Source: Knoellia aerolata DSM 18566 (GTDB lineage Bacteria > Actinomycetota > Actinomycetes > Actinomycetales > Dermatophilaceae). From it: a DNA stretch of 64,000 nucleotides. Position numbers and translations under genes: made by a program. The stretch is taken from assembly GCF_000768695.1 (NCBI RefSeq), contig NZ_AVPL01000011.1, forward strand, positions 1 through 64,000, given 5' to 3'. The notes beneath the pieces are model-generated. The model was not told where the DNA came from, searched no databases, and saw only the letters and a program-made list of their open reading frames with translations. Positions 60,035 through 64,000 of this stretch are shown piece by piece (within the stretch, counting starts at the first letter, position 1; each line of letters opens with the position of its first letter).

Positions 60035-60778
60035 CTAGCGCCGCGCGCGCAGCGGCTTGCGCACGAACTCCGGGCTGAAGTAGGTGACACCTTCATGGTC
60101 GTCTACGACCCCTGATCTCTCCAGGCCTTCCCGTGCACCGTCCGCAACCCCCGCAATCCGCTCGTGCAGGCAGTGGTCTCGCGAGGTGCGTCTAAGCGCC
60201 GCAAGAAGGACTCCCGTGGCGACTTGCCCGTGGCGGTCGGGCGTTGCCAGCCTTGGTGCAGGACGCTCTCTCAGCGGTCGGCGAATGCCGGCGGGAGCCA
60301 TAGCCTCATCCCGAGGGCGCGGAACCGGTCGGGATCGTCCCGGATGGCGAGCCAGTTGAGACGCGTGAACTGGAGCGCAGCGTCCTGGTGTGGGTGCCTC
60401 TTGTGCAAGGCGGCGCACACGATGGAGAGGTCGGGTGGAAACGCTAGAACACCGGCCACGGTGAAGTCCTCGATGTGGACCAGCGCGTACCAATCGACGG
60501 CAGGGATCGATCGGATGTGGTGCTCCATTGACTCCACTGTCGATCGTGTTGGCGAGGTATTTCACCTGATACCGGGAGCCGTCCGGGGCTTCGACGTCCC
60601 ATGCTGCTTGAACCCTGCTTGTTGCCGTGGTTCCCCCCACGAGGACTGCCACGAAGACCTCGGCAAACTCAGATAAGGGATCTCTGTTGGAGAGGGGGAC
60701 GCCTACCTTCGTGAGCAGCGCATGTCGAGCGGTTCGGTACAAGGCGAGTGCCTCGCCTAGTTCCTGAAGTTGGGACAC
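60035..60778 (-). pseudogene. PD-(D/E)XK-nuclease-like gene broken by frameshift
   Basis: From 60778 the frame reads MSQLQELGEALALYRTARHA, NRDPLSEFAEVFVAVLVGGT and AAWDVEAPDGSRYQVKYLAN. The D...xQVK pair has the look of a PD-(D/E)XK catalytic core seen in DUF6998-type restriction-like proteins. Near 60538 homology shifts to another frame (VESMEHHIRSIPAVDWYALV, VAGVLAFPPDLSIVCAALHK, RFRALGMRLWLPPAFADR, stop 60271). The first frame reads through to 60035, where its last ~60 residues (GVVDDHEGVTYFSPEFVRKP) again look coding and may belong to a separate small gene. Confidence 0.55.
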
Positions 60779-60932
60779 ACGATCAGGCTAGGACCGTGTG
60801 GGCCGTGATGACGAGGGCTGATGGCGGTACGATTCCGTGCTGGATCACGCCGCCGCGTACGCAGCGCGGTCCGGGATCGACGGGGTCGGCGGTTTCGCCT
60901 GGGATGTGAACAACGTGAACTAGCGTTCGTGC

Positions 60933-61247
60933 ATGACCAAGTACGTCTATGACGAGGAAGCCAGCGAACGGCTCCACATGGATGTGGTTCATGAGGTTGA
61001 CGACAGACCAGGATCGCCAAACGAATGGCTGGCGGCCAGGCGGCGACTGAACGCCATCAAGGATCCCTTAGCGCGCAGAATCATCGCGCTTCACCGTGAC
61101 TGCGGTTCGGGGGAGGGTGAGTGTGACTCGGGCCTCGATGATCCAGTGCCGATGACAGAACGCACGGACTGGGGCTGTGAGACGACGTCTCTCGTCGCCG
61201 CGCATTACGGAATCGAGTACCGCACCCCGGCAGACGACGACGCTTGA
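60933..61247 (+). CDS. Small hypothetical protein
   Basis: A 104-residue protein from ATG 60933 (MTKYVYDEEASERLHMDVVH). It is soluble and acidic, with cysteines in HRDCGSGEGECDSGLDDP and DWGCETTSLVAAHYGIEYRT. Base use is like the neighbours. No family is recognised. Confidence 0.5.
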   Translation: MTKYVYDEEASERLHMDVVHEVDDRPGSPNEWLAARRRLNAIKDPLARRIIALHRDCGSGEGECDSGLDDPVPMTERTDWGCETTSLVAAHYGIEYRTPADDDA

Positions 61248-61441
61248 CCCACCCGCGTCACGTCTCCGCGAGCGGACCGGCAAACCATAGGTTTCCGCCG
61301 GGCGAGAGCCGTTGCGAGGTTGGGCCAAGATCGGCCATTGAGGGCCGGTCGCCTGATGCGAGGTGCCAGCGAGAGGTTCATCCGTTGATATGGGGGCTTG
61401 GGAGTAGCGTTCCGGGGAACGAAGGCCGAGACGAGAGCGCG

Positions 61442-61930
61442 ATGACCAATTTCTGGGTTCTGCAGGGCAATCCGAAGAAGTGGGATAGGCCCGACAAGCT
61501 GTTCTCGGAGCCGATCCTTGGATGGTCGGTGACTGGCGTCGAGGGTCAAGTCGAGGTCGGAGATGGCGTTTTGGTTTGGATGGCCAACACGAATCCTGAT
61601 CTCAGAGGCGTCCACGCTGCCGGCAAGATCTCAGGGCGACCTCGGACCGGATACCCGCTCGGCTGGGGTGACAGCAAGCAGAAGTCGACGCTTACGCCAT
61701 TCGTACCCCTCGCCATCCACTGGTATCTGGTCCACCACCCCGTGCGGATAGATGAGCTTCGAGGCTCGGCATTCGCGAGTCACCAGATCCTGTCGATGGC
61801 TCGTCGCACTGCCTATCCCTGTAGTAGTAAGGAGTTCGACGCGGCAATTGAGTTGATGCGCCAACATGGGCCAACGACGTTGCCGGGACATCCCGCCGCC
61901 GGCTTCTCGGAGTGGTGGAACACGCTGTGA
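61442..61930 (+). CDS. EVE-domain protein
   Basis: A 162-residue protein from ATG 61442. FWVLQGNPKKWDRPDKL (about 3-20) and GVLVWMANTNPDLRGVHAAG KI (about 40-60) are the EVE/PUA-like signature for binding a modified base in a hydrophobic pocket. The C-terminal LSMARRTAYPCSSKEFDAAI fits. EVE domains are known from modification-dependent restriction systems and RNA-modification readers. Here it is a stand-alone domain, downstream of a small unknown gene and near a nuclease-like remnant. Confidence 0.8.
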   Translation: MTNFWVLQGNPKKWDRPDKLFSEPILGWSVTGVEGQVEVGDGVLVWMANTNPDLRGVHAAGKISGRPRTGYPLGWGDSKQKSTLTPFVPLAIHWYLVHHPVRIDELRGSAFASHQILSMARRTAYPCSSKEFDAAIELMRQHGPTTLPGHPAAGFSEWWNTL

Positions 61931-61981
61931 GCGGGTGTCGGGACCGAGTAGGAGAAAGACCAGGGCGAGGCTGGCGAAGCC

Positions 61982-62782
61982 ATGGATGAGCTGACACGTC
62001 CTTCGTGCCGCTCGACGGACCTCATTCAGCTCGGCCTGGGCCGACAACGACGTTGCCGCATGTGTGGCCGAGTCTGGATCGCAACCAACCTGCCTGCGAC
62101 CCCAGTGCAAGCTCGCGACCTCCAGGGGTTGGCTTCCGGGTCCAGTTCGTCTCGGGCCGCTGCCGGACTGGCCGGGCTTGCGACGCTGAGGGACCATGCC
62201 CTCGCACCTCAAGTCCGTGAGGTACTGAGCAGGTACCTGCAGGTAGCCCTCGTCAACTATCGATATGACGAGGGGGACGCCTGGACATTCCGGGCGATGC
62301 CAGGAACTAAGGCCATCAGACGTAGGCGCCGTCTCTTTACAGTGAACGTCTCGAACATGGAAGTTCTGGTCGCTCACTACGACCCGGTCACCGGCAAAGA
62401 TACTGGCGGGTTCCTGGTGCTCCAGTCGAAGAATTCGCCGAGTGCGTTACGAGGGGCTCTACGGAAGCGAGACCTGTATCCAGCGCCCTACGCCACGGCG
62501 GGGGACGCGGCCGCGATGGCGGCCTTCAATGACCTTGACGATTTGCTGACCCTGCTGTCGCTTCCGATCGTTCACCAGTCCGCGAGATCGCTTAACGATC
62601 GCCTGCGATCCAGCGCCAAGTGCCGTCGCTACAACGGCAGTGGCACGTCCCCCAATTCGTCAAATGGGTGGTGGGCGCAGAGCGCACAGGCTTCCCTGCA
62701 TAGCTTGCGTCACTTCGGCTCCCTTCTGTTGTCAACCGGTTGCTTCGAGGTGGGACTTCCGCGTCTCGATGGCTGGGCGTAG
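61982..62782 (+). CDS. Hypothetical protein running into the IS110 end
   Basis: Up to 266 residues from ATG 61982 (MDELTRPSCRSTDLIQLGLG). It starts with a possible zinc-binding pair (PSCRSTD, RRCRMCGRVWIATNLP), then a helical part and a beta-rich part (TVNVSNMEVLVAHYDPVTGK, GGFLVLQSKNSPSALRGALR). After about residue 200 the sequence loses regular composition and overlaps the convergent IS110 transposase gene by 51 bases, so the natural C-terminus was probably lost when IS110 inserted. No family is recognised. Confidence 0.45.
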   Translation: MDELTRPSCRSTDLIQLGLGRQRRCRMCGRVWIATNLPATPVQARDLQGLASGSSSSRAAAGLAGLATLRDHALAPQVREVLSRYLQVALVNYRYDEGDAWTFRAMPGTKAIRRRRRLFTVNVSNMEVLVAHYDPVTGKDTGGFLVLQSKNSPSALRGALRKRDLYPAPYATAGDAAAMAAFNDLDDLLTLLSLPIVHQSARSLNDRLRSSAKCRRYNGSGTSPNSSNGWWAQSAQASLHSLRHFGSLLLSTGCFEVGLPRLDGWA

Positions 62783-63931
62783 CGTCGTTGGTGCGGGTCC
62801 GGGAAGTGGCTGATCCGAAGCGCCGGTGTGCGGGTTTAAGCCGGCCGCGCTGGATGCAAGAGACGCCCCGCAGTGCCCTCCCGGGCCCGCGTTTGCGCCC
62901 TCGACCGCGGCAACGTGGGCATCGTCGACAAGCTGTCGATAAATGGCGTCGGAGATCCTGCGCTTCAGGCACCGGATCGCCTCCAGGGGCCGTTTGCCCT
63001 CGGCGCGCTTACGCCGGTAGTAGGCCCGGCCATCGGTGTCGAGCCGGATCTGGCTGATCGCCGCGATGTGGATCATGTGGTTGACCCGACGGTTCCCGGC
63101 CCGGGAGAGCCGGTGCCGGCTCCGTTCACCGGAGGACGCGTCCAACGGTGCGGTGCCGGTCCAGGACGCGAACCGGTTGCGGTCGGCGAACCGGGAGACG
63201 TCCCCGACGTCGGCCAGGATCCGGGCGGCGACCACCGGTCCGACACCGTGCAGGTCCATCAGGTGCGAACCCCGGGACAGCACGATGGTCTTCAGCTCGG
63301 CGGTGGCCTTCTTCATCTTCGCCTCGACCGCGACCAGCTCGGCGAGCTCCTCGACCGCGATCCGCCGACGGGTCCTGCCTGCGATGTCGCGGGGCCGCAC
63401 GCAGGCGAGCATTCGCTTGGCCTGACCGGTGGTGAGGTCCTTCTTCGCCTGTCCTGGAAGGAGTTCGGCCAACAGGGCCTGCAACCGGTCGACGGTCTGG
63501 ACGCGTCGGCGGCTCAGTGCCTCACGGCGCTCGACCAGCATCCGTAACGCCTCGAGCTCACCGTCCATCGCCAGCACCCGCAGGCCCGTGGTGCGCACGG
63601 CCACCATCGCGATCGAGTGTGCGTCGTGGGCGTCGGTCTTGCGGTTGTGGCCGGTGTCAAAGAGCCGGACCCGAGCAGCCAGCTTCGCCGGGACGTCCAC
63701 GACCTGCTCGCCGGATGCCAGCAGTCGCTGCGCCAGCGGACGCCCGACACCGTTGGCGCCCTCGACCGCCCACACCCGGTCCGGCCAGGCCTTGGCGTAC
63801 TTCAGCATCGCCGCGTAGCCGGCCTTGTCGGTCGTGAACCGACCCTGGCCGAGCCGGCGTTCCTTCTCGTCGACGACCTCGATCGTCGCGGAGAGCTTGT
63901 GGGGATCGACCCCGATCACAACGTGATCCAT
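62732..63931 (-). CDS. IS110-family transposase, full length
   Basis: A 399-residue protein from ATG 63931. The RuvC-like DEDD nuclease residues are visible as D9 (IGVDPHK), E57 (VWAVEGANG), D100 and D103 (NRKTDAHDAHS). A central coiled coil follows. The Transposase_20 domain has LMDLHGVGPVVAARILADVG and FASWTGTAPLDASSG, which contains the catalytic serine region. GGHCGASLASSAAG marks the usual C-terminus, and the last ~35 residues may be read from flanking DNA. IS110 enzymes use a bridge RNA to choose target and donor. Confidence 0.92.
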   Translation of the reverse strand: MDHVVIGVDPHKLSATIEVVDEKERRLGQGRFTTDKAGYAAMLKYAKAWPDRVWAVEGANGVGRPLAQRLLASGEQVVDVPAKLAARVRLFDTGHNRKTDAHDAHSIAMVAVRTTGLRVLAMDGELEALRMLVERREALSRRRVQTVDRLQALLAELLPGQAKKDLTTGQAKRMLACVRPRDIAGRTRRRIAVEELAELVAVEAKMKKATAELKTIVLSRGSHLMDLHGVGPVVAARILADVGDVSRFADRNRFASWTGTAPLDASSGERSRHRLSRAGNRRVNHMIHIAAISQIRLDTDGRAYYRRKRAEGKRPLEAIRCLKRRISDAIYRQLVDDAHVAAVEGANAGPGGHCGASLASSAAGLNPHTGASDQPLPGPAPTTLRPAIETRKSHLEATG

Positions 63932-64000
63932 GTGCTTGCTCCTGCCTGCACTCGTTCCGATGTGGACGGCGAGGTGGGCAGTGCTACTACGAGCAGGGCA
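63932..64000 (-). mobile_element. Non-coding left end of the IS110 element (cut by window edge)
   Basis: The 69 bases upstream of the transposase match the region before the truncated IS110 gene near 9200 (shared agcactgcccacctcgcc and a CAGGAG ribosome site). The rest of the non-coding end, where a bridge RNA gene would be expected, lies outside the window. Confidence 0.7.

Overview
This is high-GC DNA of an actinobacterium, most likely from the order Micrococcales. The left end carries the chromosomal 'helicase/secretion neighbourhood' typical of that phylum: a STAS-domain anti-sigma antagonist, a DECH-box helicase with a C-terminal cysteine cluster, and TadE/TadG-like genes (the group that includes Mycobacterium tuberculosis Rv3649 and Rv3654c-Rv3656c). 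No tRNA, rRNA or CRISPR array was recognised.

At about 4.12 kb this locus is broken inside a small Flp-pilin-like DUF4244 gene. Everything to the right looks like one or more integrated mobile elements, and the far end is not in the window. From 4.2 to 6.0 kb there is an intact large serine integrase, translationally coupled to a small upstream ORF. From 6.0 to 25.5 kb lies cargo and wreckage: a complete IS3-family element, a HEPN/Abi-like gene, IS110 and IS21 remnants, drug-efflux and stress genes with local regulators (MarR, MMPL/TetR, MarR/DHA2, peroxiredoxin/DoxX/HxlR, TetR/thioesterase), several frameshifted genes, a decayed tyrosine recombinase, and a second, decayed copy of the serine integrase at 24.4 kb.

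From 25.6 to 43.1 kb is an accessory and DNA-processing region: two overlapping unknown genes, an M48-like membrane protein without the zinc motif, tiny ORFs, a ParB-domain protein next to a Dam-type adenine methylase, a 1908-residue relaxase-helicase-primase fusion, putative winged-helix and sigma-region-4-like regulators, and an Orc/Cdc6-like ATPase.

From 55.9 down to 43.1 kb, one long minus-strand operon encodes a Gram-positive type IV secretion apparatus. In order it holds a sigma-like regulator, a small protein, a ParA-like ATPase, a VirB2-like two-TM protein, a VirB8-like bitopic protein, VirB6/TrbL, an SCO6880-type protein, VirB4, a three-domain wall hydrolase, a coupling protein split into membrane and ATPase parts, a small conserved protein, a nuclease lipoprotein and an acidic protein. 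Many of these genes overlap. With the relaxase and the integrase, this makes an integrative and conjugative element (ICE) the best overall reading.

From 56.6 to 59.5 kb there is a four-gene overlapping operon encoding a small secreted four-cysteine protein, an ABC ATPase and two membrane proteins. It is the best candidate for an undescribed peptide export, immunity or signalling system. From 59.7 to 62.8 kb there are nuclease-like remnants, an EVE-domain protein and small unknown genes. The window ends in a full-length IS110-family transposase whose outer end is cut by the window edge.
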